Shown here: one piece after another, positions 18,479 through 26,626 of the stretch
How positions within the stretch are numbered: the stretch's first letter is position 1
How the letters are laid out: the number at the start of each line of letters is the position of its first letter
Source of the DNA: Hydrogenophaga taeniospiralis CCUG 15921
GTDB taxonomy: Bacteria > Pseudomonadota > Gammaproteobacteria > Burkholderiales > Burkholderiaceae_C
NCBI RefSeq assembly: GCF_001592305.1
Contig: NZ_BCWR01000016.1
Coordinates: 1-64,000, forward strand
Reading direction: 5' to 3'
DNA: 64,000 bases
Made by a program: the position numbers and the translations under genes
The notes under the pieces: model-generated
Database searches by the model: none
What the model was told of the DNA's origin: nothing
Seen by the model: the letters and a program-made list of their open reading frames with translations, nothing else

Positions 18479-19381
18479 CTATTTCTGTGCCAGGCGGTCG
18501 CCTTCGCCGCCCGGGTGGCGGCTGAGCGCCACGAAGAACGCGAGCATGCGATCCCGGCTGTCGTCGGCGGCCTGAGCATTCCGGCCCACCAGCTTGCCCA
18601 GGTAGCGCTGGGGCAGGATGTCCAGGTCGAAGGAATGGGCCGCTTCGGGGTAGATGACCAGCTGCAGGTCTGCACCCGTGGAGCGCACGCCTTCGCATTC
18701 GCTGGCGGGCACCCAGTCGTCCTGGCCGCCGCCGAACACCAGCAGCGGTGTTTTCAGTGACACGGAGTTGCGCTCGAAGGCGCCGCACCAGGGGTAGAAG
18801 GCCACCACCCCGCGAAAGCCGTCGGTGGCACCGGCCTGGCCGTGCGGACCATCGCCTTTGGCCACCTTGATCGCCACGCTGCCGCCGTTGCTCTGGCCCA
18901 TGAGGAACACGCTGCCACGGTCGACAAAGGGTTGTGCCTGCAGGTAGCGCAGCGCATCGTGGGCGTCGTAGGTGCGGTAGTCGCGGGCGTCCGCCAGCCG
19001 GTCGAAGCTCTCGCACACCTTGCCGCCGCCCTGATTGCGGGGCCCGAAACTGTCGAGGTTGAGCACCACGAAACCCTTGCTCACCAGATGCTCGGCATAG
19101 CGGTTCATGGTGAAGCGAACCGGCGGTTGCCAGCCACCGCAGCCATGCATCAGCACCACCGCTGGAAACGGGCCATCGCCGGCCGGCCGGGAAAGCTCGG
19201 CCCGCAGGGTGACCTTGTTCGAACTGTGGGCCTGTGTGGCCTCGAACGTCACCCGTTCGCTGGCAAATGCCGAGTGGGACAGCAGCACGCCGAGGATCAG
19301 TGTGCCCAGCCACAGTGGCAGCCTGCATGGCAGGGCGCGTTTGGCGAGACCGTCTGTGTGCTTCAAATCGTTCGACTCCAT
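18479..19381 (-). CDS. Secreted dienelactone-hydrolase-family alpha/beta hydrolase
   Basis: 300 residues from ATG 19381. A signal peptide (LWLGTLILGVLLSHSAFAS) leads into an alpha/beta hydrolase with oxyanion-side HGCGGW, nucleophile Ser in LMGQSNGGSV, Asp in GGGQDDWVP and His in EAAHSFD. It has Ser rather than the Cys of true dienelactone hydrolases, so an esterase or peptidase role is likelier. The frame stays open to 19594, but only the shorter start gives a proper signal peptide. It is convergent with the histidine kinase (15-bp gap). Confidence 0.82.
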   Translation of the reverse strand: MESNDLKHTDGLAKRALPCRLPLWLGTLILGVLLSHSAFASERVTFEATQAHSSNKVTLRAELSRPAGDGPFPAVVLMHGCGGWQPPVRFTMNRYAEHLVSKGFVVLNLDSFGPRNQGGGKVCESFDRLADARDYRTYDAHDALRYLQAQPFVDRGSVFLMGQSNGGSVAIKVAKGDGPHGQAGATDGFRGVVAFYPWCGAFERNSVSLKTPLLVFGGGQDDWVPASECEGVRSTGADLQLVIYPEAAHSFDLDILPQRYLGKLVGRNAQAADDSRDRMLAFFVALSRHPGGEGDRLAQK

Positions 19382-19684
19382 GGCGTTGCGTTGTCTGGGC
19401 GCCCCGTCATGGGTCGATCCAATGCCTGAATTTTCGGTACCGCTCTCGGCATCTGAAGGTGCAACCGGCCAGAAGGCGTTCATTTCCGAGCGAACGGCGT
19501 GCCGTCGTCCGCATGGGATGCACGTAAAAAAGCAATCTTTCGTGTGATTTTTGGCTATAAATGTGAATGCATTTTTATTAAAATTGATAGGCACTGAGAC
19601 TCGGGAAGCTGAAGATGGCTAGTCATTTCGTATTTAGGTACGAACGTGGGCAGGCATCGAGCGGATTGAATCAAAGGAGCCTTC
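19382..19684. promoter_or_regulatory. AT-rich divergent promoter region of the PqqD/ATP-grasp operon
   Basis: A 303-bp gap between divergent genes. Bases 19525-19600 are markedly AT-rich for this genome. A possible promoter for the rightward operon is TTGGCT (19551-19556), 17 bp, TTTATT (19574-19579). AAAGGAG just before ATG 19685 is a good ribosome site. An in-frame ATG at 19615 opens a short frame that runs out of phase into the next gene; I do not think it is a gene, but it is the only candidate leader peptide. Confidence 0.4.
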
Positions 19685-20014
19685 ATGAAAGACACAAACG
19701 GGCCGGCCGCCGATGCCGCGGGCCCTGGTCAAGCCCCGTCAAAGGGCTCGGGGCGACTTCGGTTCTTCGGCGAAGAGTTCGTGCTCGACACGGCGTCGGG
19801 TCTGTTCTACCGGCTCACACCGGCGGCCCATCTCGTGCTGCAGGCCCATGAACGGGGTGTGCGGACCCGGCAGTTTCCCGGGCTCTTGCGGCAGCGCTAC
19901 GGCATTGATGCGGTCAGCGCCGCGCGCGATGTCGAGTTGCTGTGCAACCAGATGGCCTCCCTGGGCTTGCTGGACCCGAAGCCCCAGCAGTGCCGCCAAG
20001 AGGCGAAGGTATGA
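19685..20014 (+). CDS. PqqD-like protein (RiPP recognition element fold)
   Basis: 109 residues. After a flexible 22-residue N-terminus, RLRFFGEEFVLDTASGLFYRLTPAAHLVLQ resembles the three-strand opening of PqqD-family domains, followed by helices ending in DVELLCNQMASLGLLD. PqqD folds bind leader peptides of ribosomal peptides or deliver substrates to modifying enzymes. The gene is first in a chain of four with ATGA overlaps (20011-20014 is shared with the ligase). No precursor peptide is evident. The fold is fairly well supported; the role here is open. Confidence 0.75.
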   Translation: MKDTNGPAADAAGPGQAPSKGSGRLRFFGEEFVLDTASGLFYRLTPAAHLVLQAHERGVRTRQFPGLLRQRYGIDAVSAARDVELLCNQMASLGLLDPKPQQCRQEAKV

Positions 20015-21099
20015 GCGTTCCCCTGCGCAGCGTGGCGGTCACCGGCATGCACCGCGGCGAGAACCCTCAGCCCGGGGCTTCCGTGGTGGCCAGTTTGCGC
20101 CGCCAGTTTCCAGGGTTGCGCACGGTCGGCCTTTCCTACGATCCGCTGGAGAGCAGCCTGTACGGGCAGGGCGGTGATCACCCCGATGCGGCCTACCTGA
20201 TCCCCTTTCCCCGAGCGGGCGCGCGGGCCTTGCTCGACCGGCTGGACATGATTCGCCAGAGCGAAGACATCGGCTACATCATTCCCTGTCTCGACTCTGA
20301 AATCGAGAGCTACCTGCAACTCGAAGAGCCGCTGAGGGAGCGTGGCATCCGCTGCATTCTGCCCACCCGGCGCTCGTTCGAGGAACGCCACAAGGCTTCG
20401 CTCTACGACTTCTGTCTGCGCCATGGCATACCGAGTCCGGTCACCCTCACCGCCCATGACGCGCTGGCGGTGGAGCGTTGTGCGGCCGAGGTCGGCTATC
20501 CGGTCTATGTGAAGGGGCGGCTCTACCACGCCGAGCTGGTTCACTCGCGCGAGGGGCTGGTGGCCGGATACGACGAGATCGTGCAGGCCTGGGGCTGGCC
20601 CGTGATGGTGCAGGAAGCCCTCAGTGGAGAGGAGTACGACGTGGCGGGCGTGGGCGATGGCGAGGGCGGCATCGTGCAAAGCTGCTCCATTCGAAAGCTC
20701 CTGCGCACCTCTCACGGAAAGGGGTTCGCCGGCATCGTCGTGCAGGACCCGGCCATGGATGCGCTGTCCGCGCGCATCATCCACGCGCTGCGCTGGAACG
20801 GTCCCTTCGAACTCGAGTTCATCAAGGTGCCAGGCCATCCACACGCGCTGATGGAGATCAATCCGCGCTTTCCGGCCTGGATCGACTTTCCTTCACAGAT
20901 CGGGTGCAACCTGCCCGCGCTGCTGTTCAAGCGCCTGCTCGGGCATGCCGTCAAGCCACCACCGGTCTGCAAACCCGGCCAGATGTTCGTGCGCCACAGC
21001 CTGGATCTCGTGGGGGACTTCGCCGACTTTGCGGCCATGGCCAGCAGCGGAGAGCGCATCTTCCGACCCCTTCAGACACCAGAGCAGGTCACACCATGA
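20011..21099 (+). CDS. ATP-grasp ligase (carbamoyl-phosphate-synthase-like)
   Basis: 362 residues. An N-terminal pre-ATP-grasp region (SVAVTGMHRGENPQPGASVVASLR) is followed by the ATP-grasp core: HGIPSPVTLTAHDALAV, YPVYVKGRLYHAELV, VMVQEALSGEEYDVAGVG and the metal-binding LMEINPRFPAWIDFPSQIG. Such enzymes activate a carboxylate as acyl phosphate and join it to an amine. It overlaps both neighbours by ATGA and probably acts on a substrate presented by the PqqD-like protein or made by the decarboxylase. Substrate unknown. Confidence 0.85.
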   Translation: MSVPLRSVAVTGMHRGENPQPGASVVASLRRQFPGLRTVGLSYDPLESSLYGQGGDHPDAAYLIPFPRAGARALLDRLDMIRQSEDIGYIIPCLDSEIESYLQLEEPLRERGIRCILPTRRSFEERHKASLYDFCLRHGIPSPVTLTAHDALAVERCAAEVGYPVYVKGRLYHAELVHSREGLVAGYDEIVQAWGWPVMVQEALSGEEYDVAGVGDGEGGIVQSCSIRKLLRTSHGKGFAGIVVQDPAMDALSARIIHALRWNGPFELEFIKVPGHPHALMEINPRFPAWIDFPSQIGCNLPALLFKRLLGHAVKPPPVCKPGQMFVRHSLDLVGDFADFAAMASSGERIFRPLQTPEQVTP

Positions 21100-22520
21100 A
21101 CAACAACTACCTTCCGCCGACCATCAGCGCCGAGCTGGGGCGGCACGCGCTGGAAGCTGCCGCTGATCGCAACCTGTACGCACGCGGCACACGCGCGCCC
21201 ACCCTGTTCGAGATCGACGGCATTCCCGTGGCTGCGCTGGTGCAGCAGTTCGGCTCGCCGCTGTTCGTGTTCTCCGAGCACGACCTGCGTGAAAAGGCCC
21301 GCCACCTGCGGGCGGCTTTCACCAGCCGCTACGAAAACACCCGGTTTGCCTGGTCGTACAAGACGAACTACCTCTCCGCCATCTGCCAGGTGTTTCACGA
21401 CGAGGGCTGGATGGCCGAGGTGGTTTCGGACTTTGAATACCAGAAGGCCCGCAAGCTGGGCATTGATGGCAAGGACATCATTTTCAATGGACCGTTCAAG
21501 CCACGTCCGATCCTGGAGCAAGCCATTCGCGAGCGGGCGCTGATCCAGATCGACAACTGGGACGAGCTCGGCCTCGTCGAGGCGTTGGCCCGGGATCTCG
21601 ATGAACCGCTGGAGGTGGGTATCCGCGTCTGGCTCGATGCCGGTATCCGGCCGATCTGGTCGAAATTCGGCTTCGCGGTGGAAAACGGCGAAGCGGCGCG
21701 CGCGGCGCAACGCATCCAGGCGAACCGGAAGCTCTCGTTGCACACGCTGCACACGCACATCGGAACCTACGTCCTCGATCCCAATGCCTACCGCGTGGCC
21801 GTCACCAAACTGCTGGCCCTGCGCGAGCAACTCCATGCCGGCCAGCAGCACTGGGTGCCCTGCATCAACCTGGGTGGGGGCTTTCCCTCGAACAGCTTGC
21901 TGCACGGCATGACCGGGCCTGCCGAACAGGTCGTGCCGCCCATAGACGCCTACGCCGAGGCCATCACCGAAGTGCTCAACCGCCTGCCCCCCGAGCAGCG
22001 GCCGCAACTGCGCTTCGAGAGCGGGCGCCACCTGGTCGACGAGGCCGGTTATCTGCTCACCTCCGTGGTGACCATCAAGGGCATTCGGCACCCCATGACC
22101 GAGCCGGCCGGTCTGCGCGACTACAAGGAGCAACTGCTCGTGGGCGAGGCCGCCCAGACCAGCTACGTCATGGACGCCGGCATCAACCTGCTCTACACCG
22201 CGGCCTGGTACCAGATGGATGTGCTGCCCGCGCGCACCATCGAAGCACCGCCAGCGCCGTCGCGTCTGTACGGGCCCCTGTGCATGGTGATCGATGTGCT
22301 TCGCTACAGCGTCGATCTGCCGCCGTTGAAGGTGGGTGACCTCCTCACCTTGCACCCGGTGGGTGCCTACAACGTGTCGCAGGCCATGCAGTTCATCGAC
22401 TACCGCCCGGCGGTGGTGCTCGTCGGCATGGATGGCAAGCCCGAACTCATCCGTGCGCGCGAGGTGCTGCACGATGTGGACGGTCCCGAGCGCCTGCCTG
22501 CTCACCTGGTGCACCCATGA
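21096..22520 (+). CDS. PLP-dependent decarboxylase, alanine-racemase fold (DapDC/ODC group IV)
   Basis: 474 residues. The PLP lysine is in RFAWSYKTNYLSAI, phosphate-binding glycines in CINLGGGFPSN, and the C-terminal active-site Cys in GPLCMVIDVLRYS, followed by VGDLLTLHPVGAYNVSQAM. Diaminopimelate decarboxylases have Cys-Glu-Ser at that site; here it reads Cys-Met-Val, so the substrate is probably not diaminopimelate. An amino acid or an amino-acid conjugate made by the ATP-grasp partner is plausible. It overlaps both neighbours by 4 nt, so strict co-production is expected. Confidence 0.85.
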   Translation: MNNNYLPPTISAELGRHALEAAADRNLYARGTRAPTLFEIDGIPVAALVQQFGSPLFVFSEHDLREKARHLRAAFTSRYENTRFAWSYKTNYLSAICQVFHDEGWMAEVVSDFEYQKARKLGIDGKDIIFNGPFKPRPILEQAIRERALIQIDNWDELGLVEALARDLDEPLEVGIRVWLDAGIRPIWSKFGFAVENGEAARAAQRIQANRKLSLHTLHTHIGTYVLDPNAYRVAVTKLLALREQLHAGQQHWVPCINLGGGFPSNSLLHGMTGPAEQVVPPIDAYAEAITEVLNRLPPEQRPQLRFESGRHLVDEAGYLLTSVVTIKGIRHPMTEPAGLRDYKEQLLVGEAAQTSYVMDAGINLLYTAAWYQMDVLPARTIEAPPAPSRLYGPLCMVIDVLRYSVDLPPLKVGDLLTLHPVGAYNVSQAMQFIDYRPAVVLVGMDGKPELIRAREVLHDVDGPERLPAHLVHP

Positions 22521-24745
22521 CCCAGGCTCTCCACCCCATCGCCAGACGCCTGGACGCCGCCGCACCCATGGGTGCGACGTTCCGGGCCCTGCGTGCGTCG
22601 GTGCGGGGTTGGGTCGAGGCTTTCGGGCAGTCGCTGGGCAACGTCTTTTTCATCGGGCAGCCCTGGCTGGGGCTGCTGCTCTGGGCTGCGTTGCTGAGCC
22701 GCCCTGCGCTGGCCTTGTTTGCGCTGTGCGGCCTGCTGGCGGGCGTGCTGGTCCAGTGGGTCCTGCGTGTCCCGGACGCGCCGGGCCTGGGGGGTGGCAT
22801 CAAGGCCAATGCGCTGCTGACGGCGGTGGTCTCGGGCTGGATGAGCGGTCCCATGGGCATGCCCTGGGCACAGCAACTGGTGCTGGCCATCGCCGCCGCG
22901 ATCGCCGCATCGCTGGTGACTGCGGCCCTCACGCGCATGCTGGCCCGCAGCTTTCTGCCTGTGCTGCTCTGGGGCTATTGCCTGGTCGCGGCGATGTTGT
23001 TCAGTGTCTGCCCGGATTGCACCGTGCGCGCCGCCTACGCCATGCCCGTCTGGCCGATGCCCACCGATGCCCGGGGCTGGCTGGGCAGCTTCCTGCGTTC
23101 CATGGCGTCGCTCATGTATTCGCCGCATGCCGTGGCCGGCGTGCTCGTGTGCATCGCCTTGGTGCTGTGGTCGCGCGCCATGTTCCTGGCCGGGTTGGCG
23201 GGCTGGCTCGGCGGGGTGCTGCTGTCGCTGGGTTTCCAGCGGCTGGGGTTGAGCTTTGTCTGGCTGCCACTGTCGTACAACTATTTCATTGCCGGCATGG
23301 CGCTGGGCGCGGTGATCTTCCTGCCGGGGCGGCTCTGCCTGCTGGTGGCTGCCGTGGCCGGCGCACTCACCGCCTTCTTCGGGCTGGTGCTGCAGTACGT
23401 GCTGGGCTGGTCGGCCACCAGCTACCTGCCGGTGTCCTCGGCGCTGGTCATCTGGGTGGGCATGGGCGCGCTCACGCTCGCAGGCGAGCGGGCCATCGTG
23501 GAGCGCAACGCCACGCCGGGCGAGCCGCCCGAACAGCGCTGGTGGAAAGAGGCTTGCTGGCGCGCGCGCTACGGTCGCACGGTGCCGCTGTTTGCCGTGC
23601 CCGTGAGCGGTGAACTGCAGATTTCCCAGGGTTTTGACGGGCGCATCAGCCACAGGGGCATGTACCGTCATGCGCTGGACTTTCAGCGCTCCCCCGCGGC
23701 CGAGGCCATGGTCGGTTCGATCTGGGGGGCCGCCGTCACGGCGCCGGCGCCCGGCACGATCGAGCGGGTGCGCGACGGTGTGGCGGACAACCCACTGGGC
23801 GTTTCCAACTACGCCGAAAAGTGGGGCAACCATGTGGTGATCCGCCTCGACGCCGGCGGCTGGGCCATGCTCGCGCACCTGCAGCTGGGCTCGGTGGCGG
23901 TGGTGCCGGGTGCCCGGGTCGAAACCGGAAGCTACCTCGGCCGGGTGGGCAATTCCGGTCGTTCACCGATGCCCCACCTGCACCTGCAGTTGCAGGGCTC
24001 CCCCGAGCCCGGGGCGGCCACGCGCCCGTTTCGGCTGGCCAACTATTTCACCGCCGAGGCGCCCGCCACCGCACTGACACGCTGGCACGCTTCGGCCGTT
24101 CCCCCCGAGGGTGAGGTTCTGGCGCAGGCCCAGGCCCATCCGGTGGTCTACAACACCCTGGCCAGCATGGCCCCGGGCACCGCGGTGTGGACCTGCGAGA
24201 TGGAGGGCGACATTCCACGCGCGTTCAAACCCGGGCAGGCCCGGGTGCAACAGATCCAGGTGCGCATCGACAGCCTGGGTGAGCAGGTGCTGGACGCGGG
24301 AGAACAGGGGCGCCTGGTGCTGGCCCTCGATCCCGATGCGCTGCGCGTGATGGCGCTGGACGATGCGAGTGCGCCATTGCTGCGCCTGCTGGCCATGGGG
24401 GCCACGTCCATGCCGTACGCGGCGCGCGTGGGCACCCGCTGGAGCGACGTCGCGCCGGTGGTGCCCGGGGGCGGCTGGTGGCGGCCCTGGTCGCTGCTGC
24501 TCGCGCCATACCGGCCCCATCCGTTTCCCGTCGTCCACTGCGCCTGCACCGCCATCGCGGAGCCAGGCCCGAGCGGTTCGACGCTGGCGTGGGTGAGCAC
24601 GGTGCGGACACCCGGTGCATCCGGGCCGCGCAGGCTCATGTGTCAGTTTGCGCCCCTGCGGGGGCCCGTGAAGCTCCAGGCCGAATTTGCGACCGGGGTT
24701 CTTACCTTCCGCTTGCTGTCTTTTGAGCCCGCGCCCCTGGGTTGA
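22517..24745 (+). CDS. Urea-transporter-like channel fused to an M23 metallopeptidase domain
   Basis: 742 residues. Residues about 35-330 hold around ten hydrophobic segments in two repeats resembling bacterial urea transporters (GGIKANALLTAVVSGWMSG; SPHAVAGVLVCIALVLWSRA; PLSYNYFIAGMALGAVIFLPG). Residues about 365-500 form an M23/LytM-like domain with HALDF, WAMLAHLQLGS and the zinc motif PHLHLQL. The remaining 240 residues are unassigned. The fusion is unusual: a small-amide channel tied to a peptidoglycan or peptide endopeptidase. It is the last of four ATGA-coupled genes. Confidence 0.8.
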   Translation: MTQALHPIARRLDAAAPMGATFRALRASVRGWVEAFGQSLGNVFFIGQPWLGLLLWAALLSRPALALFALCGLLAGVLVQWVLRVPDAPGLGGGIKANALLTAVVSGWMSGPMGMPWAQQLVLAIAAAIAASLVTAALTRMLARSFLPVLLWGYCLVAAMLFSVCPDCTVRAAYAMPVWPMPTDARGWLGSFLRSMASLMYSPHAVAGVLVCIALVLWSRAMFLAGLAGWLGGVLLSLGFQRLGLSFVWLPLSYNYFIAGMALGAVIFLPGRLCLLVAAVAGALTAFFGLVLQYVLGWSATSYLPVSSALVIWVGMGALTLAGERAIVERNATPGEPPEQRWWKEACWRARYGRTVPLFAVPVSGELQISQGFDGRISHRGMYRHALDFQRSPAAEAMVGSIWGAAVTAPAPGTIERVRDGVADNPLGVSNYAEKWGNHVVIRLDAGGWAMLAHLQLGSVAVVPGARVETGSYLGRVGNSGRSPMPHLHLQLQGSPEPGAATRPFRLANYFTAEAPATALTRWHASAVPPEGEVLAQAQAHPVVYNTLASMAPGTAVWTCEMEGDIPRAFKPGQARVQQIQVRIDSLGEQVLDAGEQGRLVLALDPDALRVMALDDASAPLLRLLAMGATSMPYAARVGTRWSDVAPVVPGGGWWRPWSLLLAPYRPHPFPVVHCACTAIAEPGPSGSTLAWVSTVRTPGASGPRRLMCQFAPLRGPVKLQAEFATGVLTFRLLSFEPAPLG

Positions 24746-24802
24746 GGGTGTTGGCAGAGCGGAAGGTCTTTTCCTTTTGTGTCAACCCTGATGGAGGCCA
24801 TC

Positions 24803-26407
24803 ATGAAGATGAAGCTGGAAAGAAAATCCGCATTGGCGCTGGCCGCTCTGGCCGTGCCCCTGGTGCTGACGGGTTGCGCCAACGTGCTGCGCGTGGCACC
24901 ACACGCCGAACTCAAGGTCTTTGATCCGGTGTGGACCACCGCGTACATCACGCGCAACCACGGCTACCTGATCTACGACACCCTGTTCGCGATGGACGAG
25001 AACTTCGAACCCCAGCCGCAGATGGTGGACAAGTGGACCGTCTCGGCCGACAACAAGACCTGGACCTTCACCCTGCGCGAAGGCCTGAAGTGGCACGATG
25101 GCACCGACGTGACCGCCGAGGACTGCGTGGCCTCGTTGCAGCGCTGGAGCAAGCGCGACGGCGCGGGCCAACTGCTGTTTCGCGACGTGGAGAGTCTCAC
25201 CGCCCAGGACGCCCGCAGCTTCACCCTGAAACTGCGCGAACCCAATGGCCGGGTGCTGGAGACCCTGGCGAAGGTGTCGGCCAATGTGCCCTTCATGATG
25301 CCCAAGGCGGTCGCTGCAACCGACCCTTTCAAACCGATCAAGAGCAAGGTCGGGTCTGGCCCTTATCTTTACAGCTGGGCACAGTCGACGCCCTTCTTCA
25401 AGACGGTCTATCTCAAAAACAAGCGCTACGTGCCACGCACGGAACCGCTGTCGATGACCGCGGGCAACAAGGCCGGCCAGGCCGACCGCATCGAGTGGAT
25501 CTACCACGACACGCAGGAAGACATGGCCAACGCGCTGATCCGGGGCGACGTGGACTACATCGAGTCGCCCTCGGCCCGGGTGTTGCCCATGTTCGAAGGC
25601 AAGGAAAAGATCGTGGTGAACTCCACCGATCCGCTGGGCAACATCGCCATGGCGCGCTTCAACATGTTGCAGCCCCCGTTTGACAACCTGGCCGTGCGCC
25701 GGGCCGCCCTCATGGTGATGCAGCAGGAGGACTACATGCGCGCCGCGCTGGGGGACCCCAAGTACTGGCGCACCTGTTACTCCATCTTCCCTTGCGGTAC
25801 CCCGTTGTCCAACGACGCGGGCAGTGCCACGATGAAGGCGCCCGGCCTGGACGCGGCCCGCAAGGCCCTGCAGGAAGCCAAATACGACGGCACACCGGTC
25901 GTGATCCTCAACCCGGTGGACAGCCCGGTGATCTCCACACTCACGCAGGTCACCGCCGAGAAACTGCGCGCCATCGGCATGACGGTGCAGGTGCAGAACA
26001 TGGACTGGGCCGCGCTCACGCAGCGCCGCGTGAACCGTGGGCCGGTGAAAGACGGGGGCTGGAGCATGTTCCACACCTGGTGGCTCGCCGGTGACCTGCT
26101 CGACCCCTCGGCCATCGCCTACTCGGGCGATCCCGAAACCGGCTGGTTCGGCTGGCTCAAGGACGCCGAGCTCGAGGCACAGCGCGCCGCCTTCAGCCGG
26201 GCCATGACGGCCGCCGACCGCAAGGCCGTGGCCGAGAAAGTGCAGCAGCGCATCGTCGACGACGCCGCCGTGGGCATCCTCGGACAGTTCTTTGAGCCCG
26301 TGGCTTACCGCACCAACATCAACGGCGTCACCGGGCCCATCCAGTTCTACTGGCAGATGTGGGTCGAGTCGCCTTTCATGCGCTCGCCTGCGAAACCCGT
26401 CCGCTAG
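24803..26407 (+). CDS. ABC-type peptide/nickel receptor lipoprotein (SBP_bac_5), orphan
   Basis: 534 residues. The signal KSALALAALAVPLVLTGC ends in a lipobox Cys (about residue 25). The mature part is a DppA/OppA-type receptor: YDTLFAMDENFEPQPQMVDKW, TLREGLKWHDGTDVTAEDCV, FNMLQPPFDNLAVRRAA. GGAGG lies 5 nt before ATG 24803. It follows the urea-channel fusion by 57 nt on the same strand and no ABC permease or ATPase gene is nearby, so it may serve the operon upstream. It ends just before a palindromic element. Confidence 0.85.
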   Translation: MKMKLERKSALALAALAVPLVLTGCANVLRVAPHAELKVFDPVWTTAYITRNHGYLIYDTLFAMDENFEPQPQMVDKWTVSADNKTWTFTLREGLKWHDGTDVTAEDCVASLQRWSKRDGAGQLLFRDVESLTAQDARSFTLKLREPNGRVLETLAKVSANVPFMMPKAVAATDPFKPIKSKVGSGPYLYSWAQSTPFFKTVYLKNKRYVPRTEPLSMTAGNKAGQADRIEWIYHDTQEDMANALIRGDVDYIESPSARVLPMFEGKEKIVVNSTDPLGNIAMARFNMLQPPFDNLAVRRAALMVMQQEDYMRAALGDPKYWRTCYSIFPCGTPLSNDAGSATMKAPGLDAARKALQEAKYDGTPVVILNPVDSPVISTLTQVTAEKLRAIGMTVQVQNMDWAALTQRRVNRGPVKDGGWSMFHTWWLAGDLLDPSAIAYSGDPETGWFGWLKDAELEAQRAAFSRAMTAADRKAVAEKVQQRIVDDAAVGILGQFFEPVAYRTNINGVTGPIQFYWQMWVESPFMRSPAKPVR

Positions 26408-26547
26408 GATGAAACACCCCCCGCGCCGCTTCGCGTCACCCCCCTCAAGGGGGGCGGCACTGGCCGTCCGGCAAAGCCGGCCCGGCGGTGCCCTGGGTTG
26501 GGCCGTTTCATACGGCGCGGGTGGCGCTCCGGCACCATAGCAAACTG
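26408..26547. repeat. Intergenic palindromic element, copy 2 (long form)
   Basis: Starts ATGAAAC (26409-26415), contains the CCGCTTCGCG core, a CCCCCTCAAGGGGG palindrome and CCGGCAAAGCCGG, and ends with inverted GTTTCAT (26505-26511), then a conserved tail ending near CAAACTGA. The copy at 36804-36940 has the same order including the tail, so these two share a long version of the family. Confidence 0.8.
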
Positions 26548-26626
26548 AAGTGGAGTGGGCGCCACAGCTTCCCCTGGCTTGTTGTACGTCATGGTCGGCG
26601 GGCCGGGGGTATGCGATGCTGCGGGC

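Noticed and set aside
19615..19851. Short frame starting in the leader of the PqqD operon, considered as a precursor peptide
   Set aside because: It runs out of phase through the PqqD-like gene and lacks a peptide-like leader/core layout; most of it is a shadow.
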